Part shown: positions 31,890 through 43,060 of the stretch, one piece after another | Layout: every line of letters starts with the position of its first letter | How positions within the stretch are numbered: position 1 is the first letter of the stretch | DNA from: Tricholoma matsutake | Taxonomy: Eukaryota; Basidiomycota; Agaricomycetes; Agaricales; Tricholomataceae | Direction of reading: 5' to 3' | Assembly (NCBI GenBank): GCA_026075535.2 | Contig: AP026545.1 | Location: 1,302,001 to 1,366,000, forward strand | Length of the DNA: 64,000 nt | Notes under the pieces: model-generated | Seen by the model: only the letters and a program-made list of their open reading frames with translations | Database searches by the model: none | What the model was told of the DNA's origin: nothing | Made by a program: the position numbers and the translations under genes

Positions 31890-32068
31890 TCTCCTCTATT
31901 CTCAGGGATAGGCAGTGGGTGCAGTGGTCCCTTTGGTTTGGAAGTCAAACTTTTGTTGTGCTGGCAATCAGGACAAGCTGGGACATAGGCATTCTCAAGA
32001 TCCCTCTGCATGTTTGGCCAATAGTAACAATTGTGAATGCTCACGTAGTAGTAATGTTTGAAATGCAA
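31890..32068 (-). pseudogene. Gypsy-3 integrase zinc-module fragment (part of T3a)
   Basis: Minus strand: YYVSIHNCYYWPNMQRDLEN, then YVPACPDCQHNKSLTSKPKG and LHPLPIPENRGD, the H2C2 end and linker of a gypsy integrase, continuing across gypsy-2 into 25529-25317. Close match to 38990-39150. Its upstream part is lost at the minisatellite starting near 32072. Confidence 0.85.
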
Positions 32069-32071
32069 TTG

Positions 32072-32168
32072 CAGGGAAGGGGATGGGGATGGGGATGGGG
32101 ACGGGGACGGGAGCAGGGATGGGAGTGGGGATGGGAGTGGGGATGGGGATGGGAATGGGAATGGGGAA
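32072..32168. repeat. Minisatellite of GGGATG(G/T)GG hexamer-type units
   Basis: Runs of GGGGAT, GGGAAT, GGGACG and GGGAGT units. Same character as the array at 34840-35250. No gene. Confidence 0.85.
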
Positions 32169-32319
32169 GTGGCACTGACATCAGAGCTTGACAGGACCAC
32201 AAAAACAATGATATTACTACAATGATGTGCATTAAGAACAGAATACAGACAAAAGCTACATAGATGTATATATAATGAGTAAGGTATTAATTATCCTTCC
32301 ACATCACTGGGAATTGGCA

Positions 32320-32916
32320 GGGGAATCGGCCATAATGTCTGAGTGGGATGACAGCATAATTTCTGAGAACCTCCTTTCGAATCATTTCAACTTATTTTCA
32401 ACCCTTTCCTTCAAAGTGGCATATGTTTTCAATGTTATATCTTGTTGTTCAAGCTTCTACACCTCAGCCATGTACAGACAATGACTGGCATCCTTGTATG
32501 ATGTGCCAAGCTGGTCTTGAAGGGCCTTCACTTCAGCATGGCAGCTCAACAACTCCCTGTCTGTCAAGTCCTGCAACAGGATGAACTGAGAAATGGGAGC
32601 AGCCAGGATACGGAAGTGGCCAGGATACAGGAGCAGCCAGGATGTGGGAGCAGTCAGGATATGGGAGTGGCCAGAGACGTGGCAGTGGCCAGAGAGGTGG
32701 CAGTGGCCCTTAACTTCAACCTGATTTGAAATAAATGGAGCTTACCCCTCCATCCACATTATGGACATCAAGTTCCAACTTCTGGCAATAAGTATTCATC
32801 ACCTGATGAGTGGTGGGAATCATAAAGTGGGGCACTAAATAGTGGTGCCCATCATCAGCTTGGATAGGGATGTAGCCATCTAGAACATTGCCTTGCATTT
32901 GCTGCTGGTCGCTCAT
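32320..32916 (-). pseudogene. Copy of the 151-residue KDZ-B gene 4 (broken)
   Basis: Minus strand homologue of 59426-60153. First exon from 32916: MSDQQQ, then GYIPIQADDGHHYLVPHFMI and a Gly-Gly end with the same GTAAG donor. Last exon: LTDRELLSCHAEVKALQDQL, GTSYKDASHCLYMAEV, TAG, KLEQQDITLKTYATLKERVE. The 24-codon middle exon of the better copy is missing, and the intron is replaced by a GGCCA-rich minisatellite (32590-32710). Two further stops. Divergent from the pseudogene starting at 33105. Confidence 0.75.
32590..32710. repeat. Minisatellite GGAGCAGCCAGGATATGG / GGCAGTGGCCAGAGA
   Basis: About seven units of 15-20 bp inside the intron position of the gene-4 copy. Confidence 0.7.
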
Positions 32917-33104
32917 TGTGGATGGATCAATGTAACAGAGGTTATAATGTGCATCTAATCTAGTGATCAGATATCGATTGGATGTTATTTGTTTGGCCTT
33001 GATGAACACACGTGATGGTTGATTTTCATCGTTCCAACTTTCGTTGACTTTCAAACCCTATCACACCCATCCCCATCCCCATCCCCACCCTGACTCATCT
33101 CAAC
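32917..33104. promoter_or_regulatory. Divergent intergenic region (degraded copy)
   Basis: 188 bp between two divergent starts (32916 minus, 33105 plus). The equivalent region at 59265-59425 is 161 bp and keeps partial similarity next to the gene-4 start. A CATCCCCATCCCC hexamer run (33066-33089) lies here. Presumed shared promoter by position only. Confidence 0.4.
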
Positions 33105-33382
33105 ATGAACGTTACAGCTCAACAAGTCCTCAGCCACATCAGCCAGATCAAGCAGGCCATTCAAAATGGCCTTCAAACATGAAACATCAAGGCCATCATG
33201 AGGGAACAAAAACAGGCACTTGTAAGTAAAATACTATCAGGACGACAATGGGACTAATATACTATAGACCACATTATTTTCATGGCAATGACAGGATCTC
33301 GGGGAGGACTTGAAAGCAGCATTCAGTGCCAAGTCATTCTTGTGGGGTTTTTTGGTAGCATGGGGAAGTTCTGACAGAATGG
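33105..33382 (+). pseudogene. Copy of KDZ-B gene 3, 5' part
   Basis: MNVTAQQVLSHISQIKQAIQ is a direct match to the gene starting at 59264. An in-frame TGA follows. QAL then a GT/AG intron (about 33221-33296) at the same position as in the other copy, then DLGEDLKAAFSAKSFLWGFL ending SSDRM, where a family-A element inserts. It resumes at 34669. Confidence 0.75.
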
Positions 33383-34668
33383 TGATGATGCTCAACCCAG
33401 AAACCCAAACAAAACCTACTAAATGGCTTCAGATGGTATAACACAAGTCATAGGAAGGATACAAGGCCCTCTAGATGTCACCTATCAGACCAACCATCAG
33501 ATAATCATAAAAGAACTGCTTGTCGAAGCAATTCAAAGCTAAAAGAATGTGTTTCAAGGATTTTCAAGGATTTTCAAGGAGTTGCGATATTTTTCGAGAT
33601 GTCGCAATGAATTTGGAGTGCACAAATATGTTTGGACGCAAAATTAGGGGACTAGATGAGTAATAGAAGCAAAGCAAAGGCAAATCGAGGGAAACGAGAG
33701 CAAAAATAGCATAATGCAAAGATTTTCAAGGATTTTTGAGGATTTTTGAGGAGGTTTAGCATAAAACACCAAACTTTGGACTGAATAAGACTAAACTGAA
33801 CTCTCAAATCACTGCAATCTGGGAGGAAGATGACGACTTTCTTGTTTTTCTCTGTATCTAGTACATCTTTTTATATAAAATTAAAAAAAACTGCCTAAAA
33901 AGGCTAGAGAACATGAGGCAAACATGTGGAAAACTTGAGGCAAAATACAATATAAGTATATCAGAACAATAAAGCGAGACTAGAAAGGGTGAATATAACA
34001 CATGATGAAGAAATAATAAGAAAGAATAGCTAAAACCAGACTGTCCTTGTTATAAATTGCATAAAACATTGGAAACTGCTTCGAGCGGATTGTATGCATG
34101 CACATGTGGTTGAAATGTGTTCAATATACTCGATATAGTGTCCCATGTGTCCAGCATGCGTCCAAAGATCATTTGAATAGGAAATACTGTGTCCGAAGAT
34201 GTTTTTCGAGGTTTGAGGTTTTTTGAAGATTTTTGAAGTTTCTTTGGACTTTGTTCGTGGCCCGAAATTGGTGCAATATTGTTCGACAATGGTAGGGGAT
34301 ACATCTGCCATGTGTGCGATGACCATTCGGATAGTGAGTGTCCGATGTTGATTTTCGATGTTCAATGATTTTTGAAGTCAGTCAAGGGAATATTGGACTT
34401 GTTTGAAGGCCAATATCGCTGTGATATTGCTTGAAACTGGTTTGGAACTCATTGATGATGTTCCAAGTGTATATTCTGAGCTGTACGAAGTTTGGGGGAA
34501 TTGTATTATGGTGGCCAAAGGCATACAAAGAATTTTGAGGTGTTGCGAAGAATTTTCATGACTTTGTAGAGGTTCAGAGAGCTTTGGAGGGGTTTGTATG
34601 GGTTTGTAGAGCTTCCACAATGATTGTAGATGTGTTTTCCGAGCTTGAACGACAAGGTGCACCTATCA
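33383..34668 (+). mobile_element. Family-A LTR-like element, copy 3
   Basis: TGATGATGCTCAACCC to GGTGCACCTATCA, 1286 bp. Perfect 4-bp duplication ATGG (33379-33382 and 34669-34672). Removing it restores the frame across the junction ([12 protein letters not shown]). Confidence 0.85.
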
Positions 34669-35255
34669 ATGGGTGATGAGATTTTCAGGGAAGGTCAGCT
34701 GCATGCAATGAAGAAATTCAACAAGAAATGTGGGATTGCGGGAACCTCATGGGGTTTGGCATTGGGAGCAGGAGGTGGAGCGGCCGCTGGTCCTTCAAGA
34801 TCAGGAGCAGGACCACAAGGAGCAGGAGCAGCAGGTAGGGGTGTGGGAATGGGAGCGGGAGCGGGAACAGGAATGGGAGCAGGAACAGGAGCAGGAACAG
34901 GAACAGGAACAGGAACAGGAACAGGAGTGGGAATGGGAATGGGAATGGGAATGGGAATGGGAACAGGAATGGGAGTGGGAGCGGGAACAGGAATGGGAGC
35001 AGGAACAGGAACAGGAACAGGAATGGGAGCGGGAATGGGAACGGGAGCAGGAACAGGAATGGGAGCAGGAATGGGAATGGGAGCAGGAATGGGAATGGGA
35101 GTGGGAATGGGAACGGGAGCGGGAGTGGGAACAGGAATGGGAGCAGGAACAGGAACAGGAACAGGAACAGGAACAGGAGAGGGAATGGGAACGGGAGCAG
35201 GAATGGGAATGGGAGTGGGAGCAGGAACAGGAAGCGGGAATGGGAATGGGAACGG
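34669..35255 (+). pseudogene. Copy of KDZ-B gene 3, middle part with repeat expansion
   Basis: [20 protein letters not shown] then GIAGTSWGL, matching GDQKFIEGQLRAMKTF in the other copy. It is followed by a Gly/Ala/Met/Thr repeat region encoded by a GGAAT/GGGAGC hexamer array (34840-35245). Interrupted at 35256 by a partial family-A copy. Confidence 0.65.
34840..35245. repeat. Hexamer array GGAACA / GGAATG / GGAGCA / GGAGTG
   Basis: About 400 bp of almost uninterrupted hexamers, open in several frames on both strands. Long open frames here are repeat artefacts apart from the frame continuing gene 3. Confidence 0.9.
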
Positions 35256-35678
35256 TGATAGGTCCACCTTGTCATTCAAGCTCGGAAAACACATCTACGA
35301 TCATTGTCGAAGCTCTATAAGGTTCTACAGACCTCTACAAAGCTCTACGAACCCATACCCCTCCAAAGTTCTACAAACCTCTGCAAAGTCACAAAAATGC
35401 TTCGAAATTCTTTGCATGCCTTCGGCCATCGTAGTACAATTCCCCTGACCTTTGGACAGCTCAGAATATACACTTGGAACATTGTCGATGAGTTCCAAAC
35501 CAGTTTAGAGCAATATTGCAGTGATATCAGCCTTTGAACAAGTCCAATATTTCCTTGACTGACTTCAAAAATCATCAAACATCGAAAATCGACATCGGAC
35601 ACTATATCGCTGTCCAAATGGTCATTGCACACATGCCAGATGTATCCCCTACCATTGTCAAACAATATCGCACCGATT
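35256..35678 (-). mobile_element. Family-A partial copy (inverted)
   Basis: Begins TGATAGGTCCACCTTGTC, the reverse complement of the family-A 3' end. It matches the first ~420 bp of the inverted copy at 35835 and then stops abruptly near 35678, inside the gene-3 copy. It lacks the other end. Confidence 0.7.
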
Positions 35679-35834
35679 CGAGGGGAGAGCAGGCAAAGAA
35701 AACAACAGGCAGCAGTGGAGCCATCAGGATCCAGATCATGCCAGCCAGAACATTGATGCCCAGATGCGCGCCCATCGGCACCACCCACCCCAACCACTCC
35801 AGCAAGACCAAGCGGGAGTGGCAGGACCAGGTGC
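35679..35834 (+). pseudogene. Copy of KDZ-B gene 3, short downstream piece
   Basis: Codes GSSGAIRIQIMPAR and PNHSSKTKREWQDQ between two family-A insertions. The order (repeat, then an IRIQ-type segment) parallels the minus-strand region near 58470-58540 of the other copy. Weak match. Confidence 0.35.
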
Positions 35835-37345
35835 TGATAGGTCCACCTTGTTGTTCAAGCTCGGAAAACACATCTACGATCATTGTCGAAGCTCTACAAA
35901 CCCCTCCAAAGCTCTACAAACCTCTACAAAGTCACGAAAATGCTTCAAAATTCTTTGCAACACCTCAAAATTCTTTGTATGCCTTCAGCCACCATAATAC
36001 AGTTCCCCCGACCTTCATACAGCTCAGGATATACACTTGGAACATCATCAATGAGTTCTGAACCAGTTTTGAGCAATATCACAGCAATATTGGCCTTTGA
36101 ACAAGTCCGATATTTCCTCGACTGACTTCAAAAATCATTGAACATTGAAAATTGACATTGGACACTATATCGCTATCTGAATGGTCATCGCACACATGCC
36201 AGACATATCCCCTATCATTGTCGAACAATATCGCACCAATTTCGGACCACAAACAAAGTCCAAAGAATCTTCAAAAATCTTCAAAAAACCTCAAACCTCA
36301 AAAAACATCTTCAGACACAGTATTTCCTATTCGAATGATCTTTGGATGCATGCTGGACACATGGGACACTATCTCGAGTATATTGAACACATTTCAACCG
36401 CATGTGCATGCATACAATCCGCTTGAAGCAGTTTCCAATGTTTTATGCAATTTATAACAAGGACAGTCCACTTTTAGCCCTGGAGGAACATCCATGTTTT
36501 CTGTGCACAACAGCTGGTTCTCTGTCACTTGACTCATCTTTCTTATTTTTCTTCATCATGTGTTATATTCACCCTTTCTAGTCTTGCTTTATTGTTCTGA
36601 TATACTTCTATTGTCTTTTGCCTCGAGTTTTCCACATGTTTGCCTCATGTTCTCTAGCCTTGTTAGGTAGTTTCTTTATTTTATATAAAAAGATGTACTA
36701 GATACAAAAAAAAAAAATATTCATTGTCTTCCTCCCAGATCACAGTGATTTTAGAGTTCAGTTTAGTCTTATTCAGTCCAAAGTTTGGTGTTTTATGCTA
36801 AATTTCCTCAAAATTCCCCCAAATTCCTCAAAAATCCTCAAAAATCCTTGAAAATCTTCAAATTATGCTACTTTCACTCTTGTTTCCCTCAATTTGCCTT
36901 GGTTTCACTTCTACTACTCGTCTAGTCCCCCAATCTTGTATCTGAACATATTTGTGCACTCCAAATTCATTGATCTATCCACGAAATAGTCCAAAAATTC
37001 ATCAGATTTCATCAAAACTCGTTCATCCTCATTGTGCCTCTCGATATCATCATCCTCTCATATTCATGGTCACTCACCTCTCACATCATTTATAAACCTT
37101 TCCATCACTCACCAATATCCTTGCAGTCTATTTCGCAATCTCAAAAAATATCGCAACTCCTCGAAAATCCTCAAAACACATTCTTTTAGCTTCAAATTGC
37201 TTTGACAAGCAGTCCTTTTATGACTATTTGACAGTCTGTCTGACAGGTGACATATAGAGGGCTTTGCATCCTTCCTCTAACCTGTGTTATACCATCTGAA
37301 GCCTTTTTGTGGGTTTTGTTTCAGTTTCCTGGTCAAGTATTATCA
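35835..37345 (-). mobile_element. Family-A LTR-like element, copy 4 (inverted)
   Basis: Inverted relative to copies 1-3: TGATAGGTCCACC at 35835 and TATTATCA at 37345; 1511 bp, the longest copy. Carries extra TCATCAAAACTCG-type sequence near 36980-37100. Flanking tetramers GTGC and GCAC do not match well. Confidence 0.75.
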
Positions 37346-38118
37346 GCACACACTTCAGAGCAGCAGTGGGAGCTCTGGTGAGGATTTTGAAAATGATGGG
37401 GAATCAGAGGGGACAGAAGGCAATGGATGGAAGGATGCCAAGTTTGGCAGCCTACACTAGACTTAGGTTTACTAAAAGACAGGATCAAATTATCTTTGTT
37501 GCATGGAAGTAGGAACCATAAGTTACTACAAATAAAAGAATAGGAAGTTACTATACCTTCATTGCATGGAAGTAGGAATAAAGGTTAAGGAATAAAAAAT
37601 AAGTAATATATAAGAAAAGATCGACCATGTAAGTAAAAGGCCACATCAAGCATAGTGTGTGATTTGGGAAGGCCACATTGGGCATAGTCACATAATAGGA
37701 AGGTACCGCATCAATAGGGTAATGTCGGCACTACTGGATGTGGATAAGGATGTATGGTGCCATTGGAGTGTTGCAGAGTGACCCTCCAGGCCTTCTTAGC
37801 ATGCCATTTGGGCACTGTCTGGCCATGTTTGGCAGTAGCTTTAGAGCTTAGTCAGCATGTAGCTTGTGTAGGAGGAGAGCTGATTCCAATCATCATCACA
37901 TTCCTTTGCATTGCTAGCGACTCCAAGCACTTAGGAGGCAGCTTGGGCCTCTCCATTTGGTGACGAGAGTGTGATTCAAACTCTAGCAGGCCATGACAAT
38001 TCTTTTTAAGCCACTTCTCAGGTCTATCTGTTTTTTATTACATCCATCGAGCCAGCAATGCCAAGAGAACTACGAGAAAAAAGTCTAAAGTCTAAGTTTA
38101 AAAGTCTAAAAGTTAATC
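37346..38118. other. No recognised gene
   Basis: AT-richer stretch. Starts with a Ser/Glu/Gly-rich reading (SSGEDFENDGESEG) possibly from the host gene interrupted by copy 4. A ~17-bp motif TTGCATGGAAGTAGGAA occurs twice (37499 and 37562). Nothing else supportable. Confidence 0.4.
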
Positions 38119-38415
38119 ATGGCACCAGGAAATGGCCCAAGTCACAAGAGCTCTAAGACAAAGAAGAAAACCACAGAATCTGGACGCATACCCACAAAAA
38201 ATGCACCCCCCAAACTATTGCCTACCAAGGTTTCACCAAGCCTCCGTAACTCCAAGCCTGTGGATTTGTTCAATGCAGCAGTTGAAAAGTTCACTGACTG
38301 ACAAAACCCTGCTGTCACCTTTCGAGAGATATGGGATTCTACAGTCAGAATCGGCCAACAGCAGTCCTTTGGTGAAGTTGGAGTGGAAGAAGTCGAAGAA
38401 GCACAGGACATGGGC
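38119..38415 (+). pseudogene. Unknown Lys/Pro-rich protein start
   Basis: MAPGNGPSHKSSKTKKKTTE, then KPVDLFNAAVEKFTD, a TGA, then QNPAVTFREIWDSTVRIGQQ and a GVEEVEEAQDMGLKS-like end. The composition after the basic N-terminus looks protein-like. Beyond about 38415 the sequence becomes the reverse strand of a gypsy integrase, so the 3' end is lost. Not recognised. Confidence 0.3.
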
Positions 38416-39690
38416 TTGAAGTCATTGGCGATGTCAGCCTTGATCTGTGAGATAATATCCAGAGCTGCCATCTGTTCTGTTCCTTGTTCCCCAATGATGC
38501 CAGAGACTAAGGGAGGAATAACATGCAGACTATGTCCCATGCGAATCTGGAAACCAGAGTATCCCATGGACACATTGATAGAGTTTATCATGGGGGACTG
38601 GATGATATGTAAGGCATGTACCCACCCCTTTTGGTTTTGCTCGACATGGAAATGGACACATTTATTCAAGGTTTTGTTCGTTTGCTCGCTAGCACCATCT
38701 GTCTGCAGATGGTAAATGGCTGACATCATCAGGTGTACACCCATCAATTTGTGAAGCACTTTCCAGAATTTGGACATGAATAGCTTATCGCAGTCACTGA
38801 TCAGTTCCAACGGTAGTCTGTTCTTGCAGTACCACTCATTGAAGAAAATCAAAGCCAAGTCTGGTGCAGTAATATCAGTCCAAGTGGGAATCAGCTGGAT
38901 ATCCAAACCCAGTCAGTCAGTCACAGTCAGGATGCAGTCATAACTGTCATCCTCAGGTAAAGGACCCCCAAAGTCCAGGCATACCAAGTCTCCTCTATTC
39001 TCAGGGATAGGCAGTGGGTGCAGTGGTCCCTTTGGTTTGGAAGTCAAACTTTTGTTGCACTGGCAATCAGGACAAGCAGGGACGTAGGCGTTCTCAAGAT
39101 CCCTCCACATGTTTGGCCAATAGTAACAATTGTGAATGCTCACATAGGACTTATTGGCCCCAAAGTGGCCAAGTGTGTCATGAGCCAGCTGGAAGAGATC
39201 CTCATGGAGTGTGCCATAGCGAGGGATCACAAGCCAGTCACCGATGAACCATAGCTCATTTTCAAATCGGATCCCAGGTATACTTTTATCCACTACAGAG
39301 AGTTTCTGGGGAAAATCTTCTTCTTTGTAACCCAGGCATATGTCACGCAAGAAAGATTCATCTGCAGAAATTGTCAAAATCATGTTGCATGATGTTTCGA
39401 TTTTTAACCAGCTGTCCCACCATAAAGGTGAGTCAGCAACATCCACATCTCCAGACACCTCTTCAGGTGGGTTGTCAGGTAGGTGGGAAAGGGTGTCAGC
39501 TACTGTGTTATCTTCACCACAAATGTAGTGAATAGTCATGTCGAATTGGGATAGGTGTTCCATCCAATGGGCTTGTCATCATGATAAGTCTTTCTGAGTA
39601 TCGAAGTTTTCTAGAGTTCTATGATCTGTGTACATGATGAATTGTGAGCCCAGCAGGTCAGAGTGCCACTTTTTTTTTGACATCGACAAC
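38415..39690 (-). pseudogene. pol: Gypsy-3 RNase H to integrase remnant (T3b)
   Basis: Minus strand from 39690: KKWHSDLLGSQFIMYTDHRT (RNase H), then MEHLSQFDMTIHYICGEDNT, HDTLGHFGANKSYVSIHNCY with CPDCQCNKS (zinc module), LDFGGPLPEDDSYDCILTVT and the integrase core [20 protein letters not shown] to YHLQTDGASEQTNKTLN. It ends near AALDIISQIKADIAN. One frame break near 38908. Contains the uninterrupted sequence corresponding to the gypsy-2 target site. Confidence 0.9.
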
Positions 39691-41230
39691 GCCTTGTTAT
39701 TAGCCACGTTGACATTGTCTATCCAGATGACTAAATGCCGCTCAAACCAAACCCTGTCTCACCAGCCTTCAGTCAACACCTCCCTTACAATGCATAGTAG
39801 GGCGAGGAATACAAACACTACAAACTCCCCCACTGCAAATGCTGCATTGATAAACTCGCTCATGCCCATTGATTCAATTGACACATGTACATCCACCTCT
39901 ACTGCCCTTCTTGTTGAAAAAGCCACAACTGCTGCTTTAGACATGCATACAGCCATCTCTCCTACCTCATCTTCCCCACTTGCATCCAACCACTTCATAA
40001 ATGAAGGTCTTCCTCCGACTCTGATGAATATCGTGTACTATCATTGACGCTGAACATGTCCTCCACTGGCACAACTGCAGTATTGAGCCTCAACAATGGC
40101 AAAGGTCCTATGATATCTGCAGGTGCCATGACACCTGAACACCTGCACAGATTCAAACACCATGCACGCAGATACTTACAGAACACAGACAGCCTCAATG
40201 CTAAGAACTTCATTGATCATATCGTCTACTCTTTTGAAGACCCTCTATTCTCTGACTGGTACCAGTCACAACAAGATCTCTTGTCTCCCCTTTCTTTCCT
40301 TGAATTCATGTCTAAAGTCCATGCATGCTGCCTGCCTAAATGATGGCAACAGGACCTAGCATGGAAGGTTCATTCAACAAAACAGAACAAAACCCCATTC
40401 TCGGAGTTCATCGACACCTTGCGCCATGACAACCTCCTACTGAAAAACTCTCAATACCACCTGTCTCCTCCTCAACTCTGCATGCAGATCGAATCCAACA
40501 TCTCCCCAGAACTAGCTTCCATGTTTGACCGATGGAAAGACAATCACGATTCTGATGACGAGTCAGGCAAAGAGAACGAGGGTTCAGGTGAGCCTGAGGA
40601 TGACGTTGCTGCAGCCATAGCCAAAGCGAGTACTACTGCACTCAAAGCCAAAGCCAAACTACAGTCCTTCATCAATACGCTCACCAAACTCAATCAGAAG
40701 CTTATCAAAGACTGCAACACTGATAGATGTGATGCTGAGGATGTGGCATGCAGCCTAAAATGCTTGAGCTCTACAGTCAGATTGTCCGATTCCTCTCACC
40801 ATCCTCCGCATACTCGCTCCCAACCCACTACTTCATCCCATATGCAATTGACATCATCCTCGTCATTGTTGTCGCATCCCCCAAAACTGACGGACCATGA
40901 ACAATTGTATCTGGAAAGCCACAGCAGGTGCAAGAAATGCCGTGGGTTTTGTTTACCTGATGGACATTCTTGCGAGTTCCCAACTGGCAAAGGTTACATC
41001 GAACACACAATAGTTTCCATGAACAAAGTGAGGAAACATATCAAGTTTGCTCCACTGCCAATCCCTTGAGATGAACATTTGTCAACTGTTGCTTCTGTTT
41101 CTTCTCAACCTGCACAACCAATGATGGCTCCTCCAGCATTGCCCATCATGGCAGTGTTGGGTATGCTGCTTACCCCATCACATCAGTCTGCCCACCCAAT
41201 GATTCATTGATTCTAGGTGGAGGGGATGGT
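39690..41230 (+). pseudogene. gag: Gypsy-3 Gag (T3c)
   Basis: Plus strand: Ser/Thr-rich start, MSSTGTTAVLSLNNGKGPMI, SAGAMTPEHLHRFKHHARRY and LSPLSFLEFMSKVHACCLPK, a TGA (40342), then a long frame to 41069 with an acidic stretch, helices, and a knuckle-like CKKCRGFCLPDGHSC (about 40930-40975). This matches the agaricomycete gypsy Gag with an atypical CxxC-x3-C knuckle. T3b begins next to it on the other strand. Confidence 0.7.
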
Positions 41231-43060
41231 GACCTGTCTCGTGACTCCAATGACTCGGTAAGCACACACATACCTTTCTTTTTGCCCCACCTTGTGTGGA
41301 AATGCACTATTGAAAGCCACGATCCCTTCTCTATCTCTCGTGTACCTGTTGAGGCTTTAATTGACCATGGCTCTGGTCCAGTTTTGATCAATCATGACCT
41401 TGTCTCTTGCTTGCAATTGCCAGTTCGCTTACTTCACCAACCATTTCCTGTTTCTGGCGCATTTTTCAATGGCTCAAATACGACTCCTCAGATTTCACTT
41501 ATCCATTGGGTAAAACTCAAATTGCATGACCGTAATAATTGGTATTCTGCTTGTACTGTTTGCGCTCTTGTTGCACCTGGCTTGTACCACCTGATAATCC
41601 TTGGACTCCCTTTCTGCATCATAATAATGTCACGGTAAATGTCCATGATGCTTCTGCAATACATATGACTTTGAACTTTGACCTCCTACACCCTGTTGCC
41701 CCACCTGTACATAATAAGCCTATGATAAAATTACAAGGGGTTATTACAACAAATATTGCAAACAGAAAACTTTTGCTAAATGAGCTGAAAGAGATCTGTG
41801 CTGTGCGCCGACCATTAATAGATGCATGTTGTGAGCGCATAAACAGCATCGATGTAATTGCTGCTATTTGTGGGCATATAGAACAACTAGCGGCTGTTGA
41901 ACATTTGGAAAAATTGAATGAACAGGTTCATGAAACATATGCAGACATGTTAAAACTGATCCCACATGTGGATGAAATGCCGGATATGGTGCCATGCAAA
42001 ATTCAATTAAAAAATGCAGAAAAAACTGTCTCCACTCGGAGCTACTCATGCCCATGAAAGTTCCATGAAGCTTGGAGGATTCTAATTCAATGACACTTAG
42101 AGGCCGGGTGCATCCATCCATCCCCATCAGAACATGCTTTGCCTGCTTTCCTGGTTCCTAAGGCTGATAATACTGTCCTCCCATGTTGGGTAAACGACTA
42201 CCATCAACTTAACTCAAACCCTATCATGGATTCTCATCCACTGCCTCGCGTCGATGATATCCTTGCAGACGCTGGGCATGGCAAAATATGGAGCAAACTG
42301 GACATGACTGACAGTTTCTTCCACATGAAAATGGACCCTGAGAGCATCCATCTCACCACTGTCATGACACCTCTGGGCCTGTACAAGTGGGTTGTGATGC
42401 CTCAAGAACTCCATAATTCTCCTCTCATCCATCAGCGATGTGTTACTGGTTGTCTACGTCCTTTCCTAGGAATTTTTTGTCATGTTTATCTCGACAACAT
42501 TGTGATCTATTCAGACACTTTGGCAGAGCACAGTGAACACATCAAACAAGTTCTGAGTGCGCCGCACAGGGATTGACTGTACTGCAATCCAGAACAATCA
42601 AAATTCTACCTCGCAGAGCTGGTCTTCCTGGGACACTGTATCTCTCAGGAGGGGATTGAAGCATGCTTGTCCAAGGTGTACAAGATCCTGAATTGGCCTA
42701 CACTGAATTCTGCTACCGATGTAAGAAGCTTTCTAGACTTGGTGCATTATATTGCCACTTTCCTACCTAACCTGGCAGAGCACACTATGACCCTTACACC
42801 TCTGACTATGAAAGAGTGTGAAAAGCACTTCCCTCCTTGGACATCCAAACACCAGTTCGTCTTTGAGGTGATCAAAAGTCTTGTAGTCAGCAGAGAGTGC
42901 CTTACAGTGATCGATCACATGAACCCTGGAGACAATAAGATCTTTGTTATATGCGATGCCAGAAATAAACACACTGGTGCAGTGTTAAGCTGGGGGCCTA
43001 CTTGGGAAAGTGCTCATCCAGTAGTGCTTGATTCAATGCACACACAAAAGAACTACCCGG
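41207..43060 (+). pseudogene. pol: Gypsy-3 protease and reverse transcriptase (T3c)
   Basis: Protease-like VPVEALIDHGSGPVLI (active-site triplet reads DHG rather than D-S/T-G), then KLKLHDRNNWYSACTVCALV. Reverse transcriptase: FLVPKADNTVLPCWVNDYHQ, WSKLDMTDSFFHMKMDPE, YLDN at 42487-42498 instead of YLDD, and LVFLGHCISQEGIEACLSKV. The RNase H start IFVICDARNKHTGAVLSWGP runs to MHTQKNYP, where family-A copy 5 inserts. Frameshifts near 41540, 42060 and 42575. Confidence 0.88.

Noticed and set aside
34695..35294. Open frames of 185-272 codons over the GGAACAGGAATG array on both strands
   Set aside because: They arise because the hexamer repeat lacks stop codons in all frames. Only the short upstream gene-3 reading has homology support.
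37940..38010. tRNA-like B box (GATTCAAACTC) with a 5-bp stem
   Set aside because: T-loop is 9 nt, and no A box or acceptor stem at proper spacing could be found.
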